Part shown: piece by piece, positions 21,355 through 31,060 of the stretch
Position numbering within the stretch: position 1 is the first letter of the stretch
Layout: each line of letters opens with the position of its first letter
Origin: Cudoniella acicularis
Taxonomy: Eukaryota; Ascomycota; Leotiomycetes; Helotiales; Helotiaceae
Assembly (NCBI GenBank): GCA_013054445.1
Contig: JAAMPI010000445.1
Location: forward strand, 1-37,599
Reading direction: 5' to 3'
DNA: 37,599 nt
Notes under the pieces: model-generated
What the model saw: only the letters and a program-made list of their open reading frames with translations
The model's database searches: none
What the model was told of the DNA's origin: nothing
Made by a program: the position numbers and the translations under genes

Positions 21355-23220
21355 ATGGCACTGGAGATCTCCTCTTTCATAATCGGACTTAGCGGCCTCG
21401 TTGGTGTGGTCGAAAAGTCGTTCCAAATATGGCAGAGCATCTCGGAAGCAAGAGGCTTCGGCAGCGACTTGATCGGCATTGCAGCTCAACTCTCAATGGA
21501 ATATTACCGCTTCCTCGCCTGGGTCCGAGTATCGCAGGCTCTACAACCTCCCGAAGGGGATGTCATTCAAAGCACCGCTTCCGATATGTTAATGGCAAAA
21601 GGGAAAATTGCTAGTCTCCCACTCAACGACGACTTGGGCTCTCAACTCCAAGCACCTATCCTGGATGCCGTGGGCCGTATTGTAACAATACTAGATGAAG
21701 TCTCGAAGATTGCAGAGAAGTATGCTATTAGAAGTGAGTCGACTACAGCGAAACAACAGAAAGCTTACTCGCCTGGGGCCGCAACCCCCAAATCACTTGC
21801 TCAAGGCCTTAGCACTGTCCTCCCAATCGTCGGAGTCCGTGGTGCAGCACTTACATCTGTAATGACTGATCATCGTCAGTCGGCATCCACTTTACAGAAG
21901 AGGAATTCATTCCGTGTGAAATTAACCTTTGGCTCAAAGCCATGGGGGCAGCCTGACAAGAAGCTCCTCGAGGACAAAGTCAAGGAGCTTGCCTACTGGA
22001 ACGACAGATTGGAAGGCTTGCTTCCTCGGGCGCTGCGCACTACCATCGAGAATCAAGCTATCCCAGGTCAGATTTTGTTGGAAGAGAACAAGACCCTCTT
22101 GGATGATCTCATCAAAGCGTCTGAGCATCAAAACATAGCTGTGAGAACACATGCTAAATTGTGGAAAGAGCGTATCGAGTTCTCGAAGAACGCCAAAAGC
22201 CAGCTGATGATTCTGGAGAGCTGCAGACGTTCTTCAACGGTGGTAGTTCCTCTTACTGGATTGTCCCAGAGCCAGTGCGAACTCTCTTTGGCAACGCTCA
22301 ATGTCGGTGAAGATGGTGAGCTGCTACAATCTCTCTCAAGACCGTACTAACCAACAAATGAGCTCCTCCAGTTGTCACCGTTGAGTGGTACCCGTACGAG
22401 AGTCTTGGTTGGAGCGTAGAGGATCTCAAGCTAGCTACAGGCAGACTTGCAGAACTTGTCCATCTCTGTTCACGGGAAGAGCGCCCGCAAAGCCTCAGAA
22501 CTTTGGAGAGTATCTGTTTTGTGGACGATGGAAAATCTCTTGGATTCGTCTCACGGCTGCCCGGAAACATAAGCTCAACGAAGCAACCCACGAGCTTGTA
22601 TTCCTTGCTGCACCGGGACTCAGACGCCCGCGAGTTTCGACCACCAGAGCTTGGTCAAAGGCTTCTTCTCGCTCAAACCCTTGCCGGATCCGTTTACTCA
22701 TTCAGCTTGATCAGATGGTATCACAAGGACTTCAACTGCCGCAACGTCATTTTTTTTTCGAGACAGTTCTTCTTCAGCAGCTGTAATGTTAGCGAACCCA
22801 TACATCACAGGCTTTTCCATATCTCGACCTGACAATCCTGGTGAGATATCGCTAGATAAGGAGCGAGAAAAGTCTGAGATTTACTTGCATCCTGATCTGC
22901 GTGTCGCGTATCCGGAGAACGAGCGGCCACGATATTCGAGGAAGTACGAGATTTATGCCCTTGGTTTGCTCCTATTCGAAATCGGTGTATGGAGAGGCAT
23001 CGAAGATGTGATCAAGAGTAGCACCTTTCTTCCGCCACAAAAATTCACTCAAACCGTTGTGAATCGTGCCTCCAAAGACCTTCCATTTTTCGTTGGCAAT
23101 CAGTATAGGGATGTCGTCGTGAGGTGCTTAACATGTGTTAATGAGGATGCCGATGAGTCCACTGCGTCTCTTGACACAATATATTGGTCAATTGTCTTGG
23201 AGCTTGCGAAGTGTAGATAA
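21355..23220 (+). CDS. HeLo-domain protein with C-terminal pseudokinase (one-base frameshift)
   Basis: Probable cell-death effector or regulator of the HET-S/HeLo type. Two exons (21355-22315, 22372-23220) with a 56-nt intron (CTAAC branch) give 602 residues once one surplus T in the T9 run at 22750-22758 is discounted. Residues 1 to about 200 look like a HeLo domain: a hydrophobic, Gly-spaced first helix (FIIGLSGLVGVVEKSF), then FGSDLIGIAAQLSMEYYRFL. After a linker (about 200-320) comes a kinase-like fold with WYHKDFNCRNVIF in place of the HRD loop (HKD 438-440, N445). ITGFSISRP replaces DFG, and no Gly-rich loop is evident, so it is probably inactive. Conserved C-lobe features remain (YEIYALGLLLFEIG). 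The ATG has a good context (AACCATGG). As printed, translation stops soon after the HKD loop; both halves are otherwise open. Confidence 0.83.
22750..22758 (+). other. Single-base frameshift at a T9 run in the HeLo-pseudokinase gene
   Basis: Reading through NVIF enters a frame that ends within 30 codons, while the conserved continuation (YITGFSISRPDNPG) is one frame over. Eight instead of nine T restores continuity, and the exon sum becomes a multiple of three only then. Confidence 0.8.
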
Positions 23221-24261
23221 GAAATTCTCAAGTTGATGATTATCAGTGAGGAAGTGGGGGAGAGAAGATATAAGTCATTTGTCAAGATTATGTTAGCCGG
23301 CCACTATGCCTAATTTATGAACAAAGGAAGGACGTGTTTAGGACCTGTGGTCGTACGGAGTGAAGTTGAGCATTTGAACAATATCTGATAATTTTGAAGC
23401 TGAATTGTTCTCACTTGCTCCTAGGCTGGAACGAATGATCATTACCAAAGTTGAGTTAGGTGCACTCGGTATATACTATTAAGACTTATTAAGACCTTAA
23501 TCTAGCTAAATTGTATTTGCGTCGTTTGATTTGCCTAGGAATTAGAGTCACGTAAGCACGTGATAATACGCAATATTTGGCATGGAACAAATCTCTACTA
23601 AAACAATTGTGATCCGCTAAATATAAATTTCTACGTGTCGCTCTTGAGTAGAATCTGTGAGTAAAGCGCCCCCCAACGAGATCAACTTGGGTGTAAGATC
23701 TGTCGAATGACTCTACGGCACAAGCAGCGTCTCTAGAATCACGCAGAGAGCATTAGGGCGATACTCGGATGGACGGGTCGCCTCCATCCTAGGGGTCCGA
23801 TTTGGCTCGCCTGTGTTATTCTAATTATAGGAATCAAGCAGGGAGCTAAATTAGAACCTAACGCCGTCATTCAGAGGCTGTGCTCTAATCTCTCGAACCG
23901 ACGGTTCGGGAGATCACTATGTAAAGTGCAAAGATGAGATCTTATTCCAAGTATCGAGAGCTTCTTAGAGAGTCTCGACATCTGAATGCCTCTATTAAAA
24001 TTCGTTAGCGTTGGCCCCTTAACATACTAGATAGATCCTCTCGAACTTTTCCTAGCGAGGTCAAGAAACTAAATGAGTTTAAATCAGCATCCGCGAACAG
24101 AGGATTTCGCGACCCCGTAATCAATTCTTGTATCCAGAATCAATATATATCTGACTCAAACCTTTATACGGTTATCTCTTTCATGTGGTGCGTTTTGCCG
24201 CACGGTATTCTTCACTATACGGACATGCCTACCTGCTTTGTATACAATTTGAATATACATA
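23221..24261. other. Gene-poor AT-rich region with degraded repeat sequence
   Basis: About 1 kb with frequent stops in all frames and a patchwork of moderate-GC and AT-rich blocks. A near-palindrome lies at 23888-23914. Likely degraded repeat DNA; no gene or family is recognised. Confidence 0.4.
23888..23914. repeat. 27-bp near-perfect palindrome
   Basis: The sequence from ATCTCTCGAACCG to CGGTTCGGGAGAT reads almost identically on both strands, with a single mismatched pair plus the centre. It could be a binding site, a hairpin or the inner part of an inverted repeat of a lost element. Confidence 0.5.
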
Positions 24262-24425
24262 TCATAGGTACTAAGTATTTCCTAAGTACTAAATATCTTT
24301 TTATATATAGAATTTTTATAGGTACTAGCATTTTTCCAGGTATAAAACAAAATTTTATATAATAATTTTCACAGGTATATATAAATTTTAAGGCACTAAC
24401 TATTTTCAAGGTACTAAATATCTTA
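24262..24425. repeat. AT-rich degenerate tandem repeat, about 19-20-bp unit
   Basis: Variants of AGGTACTAAATATTTTTCA recur at least seven times. Examples start near 24265, 24284, 24319, 24340, 24372, 24391 and 24409. Unit length is close to 19 bp and substitutions are concentrated in A/T. Confidence 0.6.
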
Positions 24426-24430
24426 AGAAG

Positions 24431-24906
24431 CTAGAGATTCCCTAAGAGTTCTCCACAGGTCATACAACGAGAATCCTCATCCTCATCTGCTCCTGCTCTA
24501 GACATAGACGTAGACCTTGCGGTGTTCGGCGGATCGGTAGTAATGACAGAGTAGTCTTGAGGGCCGCTAACCTGAGAGACTCTTTCGGTGACTGCTTTTG
24601 TCCTTCCGCAGCGCCGTTCTTCTTTTCTAATTTCTCCACACGTGATGTAAGCTCTTATAGTAGCATGAGAACCAGCTGATATGTCGGGATAGCCGCAAGG
24701 GTATTCTCCGCGGACATCGTGACGGGATTCTTAAAGGAAGGAGGTGTACTGAAGTCGCTGATGAGGCAGCAAGCTACAATGCGCTTTTTCAGCTCAACTC
24801 TTATTCGATGATGATTATACGACGGAACTTTCGCCATTGGCACTCTTGTCTCTATTAGGAAGGACAGATACCCAGATTTTAGCATTGAAGAATTGAAAAA
24901 ATGCAT
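24431..24906 (-). pseudogene. Relic of an unidentified protein gene with a coiled-coil-like segment
   Basis: On the minus strand a frame from 24906 reads MSAENTLAAIPTYQLVLMLL. It then meets a TAA at 24657-24655 where CAA would continue as QELTSRVEKLEKKNG, a coiled-coil-like pattern. A shift of frame near 24575 leads to a sensible tail (GPQDYSVITTDPPNTARS, then RCMTCGELLGNL and TAG at 24433-24431). CAA to TAA fits RIP-like mutation. The frame change could alternatively be an undetected intron. No family is recognised. Confidence 0.4.
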
Positions 24907-25168
24907 GGATTTTGAGATCTAGCACTAGGAAAATCCAAAGAGAATATCGAAGTAATTAACCTTGGTAGGAAAATTCAAGCATTTTGCAAGCCGGACAGAT
25001 TGGGACACACAAAAAGAGCGCCTTATCTCCGGACGGGGCCAGAATAAAAGGATAGGTAGAGTCTTGGTTATGAAGGATGGCCTTCGAGATTGCTTGAGGA
25101 ACTTTAAAAGGTTGTCGCAGCTAACGGGAGACAGTTAAGGTTAAAGAACGAGAAAGAGTGACTTTGTC
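24907..25168. other. Short non-coding spacer
   Basis: About 260 bp with no coding signal; it separates the relic on the minus strand from the DUF6594 relic on the plus strand. Confidence 0.35.
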
Positions 25169-26204
25169 ATGTGACCACACAGGCAACATTACAGACGAGG
25201 ATACCCCCGCGTTGCGGCTTTTCTCGGCTCGACCAGGGATTCCTTGTATTTGGAAGATTCCAAAATCTGCATCTCCGGAGTCTACTGGATCAACAAGACC
25301 AGCTCTGTGAATTGGAGACACGGCTGAATGGATGCGATGATGCAGAGACTGTGCAACCACATCTGAGTAGTCGTCGCTAGGACAAGAACCAACAACGCAA
25401 GTCGTTGCTTCGGGAAATCAAGCAAACTCTCGGTTCCTATGGTAAGCTTTATTACCCTATAGAGAACTTTCTCGGCTAAAGAACATAAGATTGTTCGGTG
25501 TGCGAGTACCGACAAATGCTTTTAATACCACAGGCTAGGCCGGATCAAAGACGGAATGTTAAGAACTGGGTGTATGGAACCAAGCCTCTAGTCAAATCAA
25601 AAAGCCTGTGTTTTGTCGAAAACTTAGTAGATGAAGAATTCATTACTCTTAAACCAGATGTCGCTGATAATGGGATCTTGGAAAGTCTACTTGAGTTAGG
25701 AATAAAAAAAAATCCCAAGGGCCTCAAATCTGGCGAGCTATATTATTTATGATCTGCAATATGAACGTTTTAATAGCCAAAGGAGAGGAAAGCTTTCCTC
25801 AAGTCACGTTAGTCGTCTTCCTTATCATTTATTCTCGATTTATCCTAACTATTTTAAAAGCCGAAAACAGGCGATCCAAACATCCTTCTCTACTCGCCCA
25901 AATTCCTCGAGCGAATTGTCAAATCATTTTTTGTTCTCTTAGTTTCATTGTTGCTGATTCTACCCGCCACCCTCTTATACAATGTTTCTCGACCTCGGAA
26001 TCGAACTATTATATTTTCCGTCTTTACATTTGGATCGTCGTGCGCTATTACTTCCATTTGAAGAACAACTAAGTATAATACAACAATAGCAGTTATAACG
26101 TAAGTTAACCCTTATCTTGTCACAAAACACTTCTGATAAAATTTACCAGATATAGTGCTGCTCTAGCTGCATTTTTGTCAGGAACAACAAGCAACAACTC
26201 ATAA
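25169..26204 (+). pseudogene. DUF6594-family membrane protein relic
   Basis: The DUF6594 plan is recognisable in pieces: GYPRVAAFLGSTRD (about 25199), LRSLLDQQDQLCELETRL (about 25275), KSLLREIKQTLGSY ending at a GTAAGC donor near 25440, RRNVKNWVYGTK (about 25550), a hydrophobic stretch FFVLLVSLLLILPATLLY (about 25930), TIIFSVFTFGSSCAI (about 26010), and a terminal YSAALAAFLSGTTSNNS with TAA at 26202-26204. Intact members have a cytosolic helical N-terminus and two to three C-terminal membrane helices; their role is unknown, though they are common in fungal accessory regions. Here frames change near 25245, after 25752 and before 26090, and stops interrupt (TAG at 25378-25380), so no complete protein can be made. 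Confidence 0.7.
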
Positions 26205-26954
26205 ACATTTGTAAGGTACGTTGCTACTAAAAAAAAAAGAAATTTCCTGTCAGGTTAGATCAAATACCACTGCAATTTAATGGAATAGGAGCTAGTCGCA
26301 TCAAATTTTGACAGATTCAAGGCCGTATATAAATATATCAATTTAGACATATACATCGGGAGGACGAAAAAATGTGATAACTGCACTCTAAGGTCCTATT
26401 GGTTGTCTAAAACCTCACTTATGTTGTTGTTAAGAAATTCATACGCCCCGACCCTCGTGCTGTTTGGCGTGCCTAGAGGACCGGGGGTGTGCCCCAACGT
26501 GTGTATTGGGTGTGATGTATGTGAAGTGAAGAAGAAAGGTAGAGAGAGAGAGAGGTAAGGATAAAGTAAATACCTTTCAAAAGAGAAAACGCGTGAGAGT
26601 AGGGCGATACAGGTTCTAGCGCGTCAGATGAGGGGTAAAACTCACCCTATTTTATTTAAAACCTTAAATCGCGATAAAAATCCCTAATCTAGGGGGCTAG
26701 GGTCCGTGTAACAAGTGGGCTGTTTGTACAGGCTATTTTCTTACCCTGGTCTATTATTTTATTAGCCCCTTTTGTAAATATCGTGGCTTACGTACACAAC
26801 TGCTGGACGCCAGATCCAGGAGTGGTGGAACCTGAGCTTTTGTAGGGGGACTGTTTTCAATTGCTCAAATTCTATCGATAGAAATTTGGCCATCGCAAAA
26901 CAGCGTGAATCTAATTCTATAACCTACTTATAACATCCTCCCTCGACCTTTAAT
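26205..26954. other. Intergenic region with possible retroelement debris
   Basis: About 750 bp without a gene. It contains a GA microsatellite, a palindromic CTATCGATAG at 26872-26881, and a block at 26420-26790 (from TTGTTAAGAAATTC) that has the base composition of an LTR but no second copy in the window to prove it. It includes the 3' flank of the hydrolase. Confidence 0.35.
26541..26555. repeat. (AG)n microsatellite
   Basis: Seven uninterrupted AG units are directly readable. Confidence 0.8.
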
Positions 26955-28138
26955 TCATCGAGCTTGCTCCAACAACCATTTCAAACCCTCCGCAGTATCA
27001 ACCTGAAACTTCTTGCTAAATTCAGCCTGCGGATACGACGACCAAAACCCATGCGGCAAGCCAGGAAACAAATCCAAACGTGTTTTGATTCCATACTCCT
27101 CTCTCAACACTTTCTCATAAAGCAACCCCTCATCCCTCAGTGGATCAGCACCGCATATTTGGAAATAAGCTGGCGGGAGATCTTTGTGTGATGGGAAGAT
27201 CAGAGGTGATCGTAGCGGTGATTTCGGGTCTACTTTGTAGAGGCCTTTCCAATGTCAGTAAAGGACGAAGAAAGAGGTTCCCGGTGCTTTGAAAATGAAA
27301 ACTTACTGTCGAAGAAATAAACACTCTTCTCATTCAATATCAGAGCATCCTTGTTTTGTTCCATGCTAAAGCAGAAATCCTGATATTTTGAGGGCATCGC
27401 TTCAGGTGTACACACAGCCGGAATAGAAAGATACTGCCCAGTGAGAGAGGGCGACATCTTATTATCCCTCCACAAGTAAGAAACAACAGCAGCTAAATTA
27501 GCACCAGCACTAATACCCCCAACTAAGAAGCCTTTCTCAGGATTGACATCTAATTCTTTCACATTCGCCGCAGTCTGCATTCAAGTCAGCTTCCTAAACA
27601 CCTGATTCCGAATTCTGAAAGGGATGAGTACCCATTCCAAAGCATCATAAGCATCCTCCACGGCCTTTGGAAACGGATGCTCAGGTGCAAGCCGATACTC
27701 AACATTCACCGCCACGCCACCCATTTCAGTCCACTTCCTACACAGCGCAACCTCGTTATCCAGCCCTCCCAAAACAAAGCCTCCTCCGTGATATATCACG
27801 AGACTGGGGCATTCGGAAGCAGATTTTGGTCGGTGGATCCTAACAGTGATGGTGCTTCCATCTCGCGTGGGAATCTGTTCGTCATTTTCGGTGTATGTAG
27901 GCGGACCCGAGGTGGAAGCTGAAGCCGTGGCGGCGGTCAGTTTTTTCTTCTGCTCTAGGAGGTGGGCTCGGAGGGCAAAAATGTCGGGTGCAGTGCCGAG
28001 AGGTGGGGGTGGAGGGTTGGTTTTGAGGATCTGTGGATTTATTAACTGTCATTCATTTGTCGTATTTTAAGAGTTGTTCACCTCCGTTAATTCAGGATTC
28101 TGCTCTGCCAGAGCGGACTGTTCGTCGCGGGACATCAT
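26955..28138 (-). CDS. HSL-type alpha/beta hydrolase (carboxylesterase/lipase-like)
   Basis: Hydrolyses ester bonds, probably of small acyl esters. Four exons (28138-28082, 28030-27632, 27574-27307, 27244-26955) with introns of 51, 57 and 62 nt join in phase to 337 residues, usual for the family. The oxyanion-hole motif HGGG lies at 100-103 (YHGGGFVLGG) and the nucleophile elbow GISAG at 172-176 (Ser174). Then come acid D275 (GADPLRDE) and His306 (LPHGF), so the whole triad is present. No signal peptide or membrane segment is seen, so it is probably cytosolic. Such enzymes occur in specialised-metabolite clusters and detoxification, and neighbouring relics of a monooxygenase and transporters make that plausible, but the substrate is unknown. 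Two ATGs lie at the start; 28138 is the first. No lesions found. Confidence 0.9.
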
Positions 28139-28340
28139 GATGTCGTATTGTTCTAGCTGACTAAACCTTTCGGGTTTTCACTTTTTAATTACATCAAAGG
28201 ATTGACAGCTAGTGAATACGATTCTTGAAGCTGTGAATCATTAGCACATTGTTATCTACTTCGTGTTTTTTGTTGATCTTGACAATGTCGTCGAGTCAAG
28301 CTTTACCCCTCCATCGCTGCCGAGATTCCCCCACTAATGC
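28139..28340. promoter_or_regulatory. Upstream region of the hydrolase gene
   Basis: About 200 bp between the hydrolase start and the outer end of the Tc1/mariner relic. It must contain the hydrolase promoter unless the promoter was displaced by the transposon. No clear TATA box or factor site stands out. Confidence 0.3.
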
Positions 28341-28378
28341 AAGAGTTGTGGCCATAGCTCGCCGCACACTGAAGCGAA
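28341..28378 (+). repeat. Left terminal inverted repeat of the Tc1/mariner relic
   Basis: Starts AAGAGTTGTGGCCATAGC and pairs with 29627-29663 in inverted orientation, about 80 percent identical by eye. Confidence 0.7.
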
Positions 28379-29662
28379 ATTAGACCCACCCTCATATTTT
28401 TCACCTAGATTCTTTAAAAATTTACTAAAGTACAACCATCAATTATTTTTTACCTAATATTCGAGATGAAATACGATATTATATCATCTTCTTCGCTGCA
28501 GGAGCCGGGCGACAATTAGAAACACTCTAAAACGCGCTAGAGTGCGCTAAATACGACGCGACGGAAAATCCGAAGGAAACATCTTTAAAGAACTCCATGT
28601 GCCCCGAGCTACTGCTAGATCGATCTATAAGGATAGGACCACGCGTAAAGGCAAGTAGTACTATTACTTATTACTATCTATTTGATCAATACGCTAAATC
28701 ATTCGCTATATAGCAAAAGCTATGGCTCCCGTCGCTTGACCTTCGGGCAGGTCCGCTAGCAACTAGGCATTGTGACCTCTGCGCGCACCATTCAACGAGA
28801 ACTTCGAAAGCATGGCTACTGACGCTGTATTAGATGCCCCCAACCCTTTATATCACGGGCACAAGCCAAGAAGAGATTAGCATTTGCTTTAGAACACAGG
28901 TGGTGAGGGACATCAGACTATACAGCGTATAGGGACGACGGCAAGCCTGGAGGCGACTAGCGGAAGGTGATTTGGTCAGACGAAGCTATATTTGATAGGA
29001 AGGATAGTAGGGTCTAGATTACACGAAAGGTGGACGAAAAGTGCTGTCCGGATTATATAAAGTCGATTTATTAGTCTAGAAGGTTTTTAGTCATAATTTA
29101 GAGGGCTCTTGGCTAGGATTATAAATCGCTATTGGTTTTTATAAAGAAGCTACCTAGGTATAAGGGTATATACTCTAAGGCCTACCTTTAAAAGGTATTA
29201 TAGCCTGTTGTTTTTCCTCTTTTCGAGACCTTAGGTCTAGAGTATATCTTTATAGAAGATGGCTCTAAGGTATACCTAGGCTTCGCCTGCTTACCCTGTC
29301 TATAGTACAGGGTTCGTGAATCTAGTTAGCCTCCTTCTTTACCTAATTCAAACCCGATCAAGAAGGCCTAGAGGTAGATAAAAGGAGAGCTAAATAAAAT
29401 AGCTTATAAGCTAAGAACCAAGGGAGTATTGATAGAGGTAATCTAGGGGCTTTAGGACCGGGTAGATCTACATGATTATTATTATTATATAAAACAATTA
29501 ACTTATAAAATTGAGGACGTTATTAAAATATAAGGGCTAGCTACTATCAATTAAATTTTTAGCTAAAAAGCTCTTAAATTAAGTCAATAGTGATTTTTTT
29601 AGTGGGAGAGTATCTTTTTAAGGGGCTCGCTTAAGTGTGTGGCAAGCCATGGCCCTAGCTCT
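28342..29662 (+). mobile_element. Tc1/mariner-type DNA transposon relic
   Basis: About 1.32 kb bounded by imperfect terminal inverted repeats. The left end AAGAGTTGTGGCCATAG (28341) matches the reverse complement of the right end near 29663 at about 30 of 37 positions, differences being mostly transitions. A transposase is readable in pieces: helix-turn-helix ELHVPRATARSIYKD (about 28592), VIWSDEAIFDR with the first catalytic Asp (28979-28981), EDGSK with the second Asp (29258-29260), and NPIKK, where Lys stands for the usual catalytic Glu (29360-29362). Many TAG/TAA stops and this Glu-to-Lys change (G to A) make it dead. A TA lies at the right edge and CA at the left, so the expected TA duplication is not fully preserved. 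Confidence 0.8.
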
Positions 29663-29663
29663 T
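29627..29663 (-). repeat. Right terminal inverted repeat of the Tc1/mariner relic
   Basis: Its reverse complement starts AAGAGCTAGGGCCATGGC and aligns without gaps to the left repeat. Confidence 0.7.
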
Positions 29664-30723
29664 ACCCCGCCCCCGCAGACTACTAAGGTAGTTGGAGAAG
29701 TACTACACTGCATTAAGATTGTTCTTTATGGAAGGCTTAGCATAATGCCTACCAAAAAGTTTGCGCGATCCGGGTAGCTGACAGAAATCCGAGTTATTAG
29801 ATGTATCTGGTTGTGGCTGATATTTTGGCAGTCTTCAGGGGGGTGGGTGCACAGCTTGCTAGTACCAGCCAATATAGTTTGTTCAAATCAAGAAGTTTCT
29901 GGTACATCTCGTTTTTGCTACATTCAGATGAGAAATCGAATTGGGTACCTTAATTCTGAATACCTAGTTGTAGGATGAATATTCAGCCAGATCGTTGCGC
30001 GGTGGTGAGTCAGGATCAAGCAGACCGGCGAGAGAGGGAGCAGAGGACGCTTCAAAGGACGAAATTAACCACAAAATTTTATTATCTGCTAATGCCTTTC
30101 CAGTGGATAACAAGACTTTTCTACCTCTGTCTTATTTTATTGTAAGTATTGCTTTAAATTTAAATACTTAAATTTTGAAGTGTTGTGGAAGCGCAAGGCA
30201 GAAACGAGTATACCAAGAAAACAAAAATGCAGACTCACCAAAGTACAACACAAATAACATTCTCGTGCCTTGACGGACAAGATTTCGTAGTTCCACAACT
30301 AGAAACTCAATTGCCGACGCAAAAAGCCACTAATGCTATAGTATCTGATTTAGATCGTTACACGGAATATCGACCCCGCACTTGTAAGGCTTATATTAGG
30401 GGGGAATTCGACATACCGGCCACCTCCTAGATCAAAATTTGACTTTTCTTTTCATTCACGATATCGCGAAGTAGACAAACACCAGACAACAGACAAGGGT
30501 ACATGTACCACATGCGTGCTGCATGAGCATAATAAGAACGGCAGTTGCATGCATACCCGCCTCGGGTCAGCTTACATATCGACTTACCAATACCTACCAA
30601 TATCAGGAGGGCCTCTCTTTCGAAGGACAAGATTAACGGCCGAGAGGAGTCATCTCATTCCGTCTTCAGCGAATCCGCCTTGACAAAAATATATTTGCGT
30701 TTCTAACCAAAAACACTATCACC
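29664..30723. other. Intergenic region upstream of the monooxygenase relic
   Basis: About 1 kb. An 81-codon open frame at 30185-30430 starts at GTG and has no motif, so I do not call it. The last about 300 bp would be the former monooxygenase promoter, with AAATATATT at 30687 and a good start context (TCACCATGCC). Confidence 0.4.
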
Positions 30724-31060
30724 ATGCCACCAGACCCCACCCGCATTGTCACTATCTCCTCAGGGCCCGACCCCACCGCCACCATCCCAGAAAGCACCGC
30801 ACCCCACGAAAACGCCTGGTACAACCGCGACTTCTCAGGCTACCGCGTCAGCGAGCAACCCCTCTTCCAAAAAAGGCCCATCCGAATGGTGTGCGTAGGA
30901 GCCGGTGCTGCGGGGTTGCAAATCGCGTATAAAGCTGAGCGACTCCTGGAACAGGTTGAGCTGCAGATTTATGAGAAGAATGGTGATATTGGGGGCACGT
31001 GGTTGGAGAATAGGTATCCGGGGTATACGTGAGATATTCCGAGTCATAGTTAGTAAGTTA
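30724..31060 (+). pseudogene. 5' fragment of a Baeyer-Villiger-type FAD monooxygenase
   Basis: The first 103 residues are open and typical of fungal flavin-dependent Baeyer-Villiger monooxygenases. WYNRDFSGYRV leads to the FAD-binding Rossmann motif VCVGAGAAGLQIAYKAE (about 57-73) and then GGTWLENRYPG. Right after, the expected CxCDIPSHS box reads YT-stop-DIPSHS with TGA at 31030-31032 and TAG soon after. The LTR-like repeat begins about 30 bp further on and the remaining 400-500 residues of the enzyme are absent from the window. Cys and Ala replaced by Tyr and Thr fit G to A changes. The fragment lacks the NADPH domain, so it cannot be functional. Insertion of the repeat in or beside the first intron is the likeliest cause. 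Confidence 0.78.

Noticed and set aside
26420..26790. Possible solo LTR starting TTGTTAAGAAATTC
   Set aside because: No second copy, terminal repeat pair or target duplication was visible, so it stays only a remark in the intergenic entry.
30185..30430. 81-codon plus-strand frame
   Set aside because: Starts at GTG, no motif or homologous neighbour, and sits in a degraded intergenic region.
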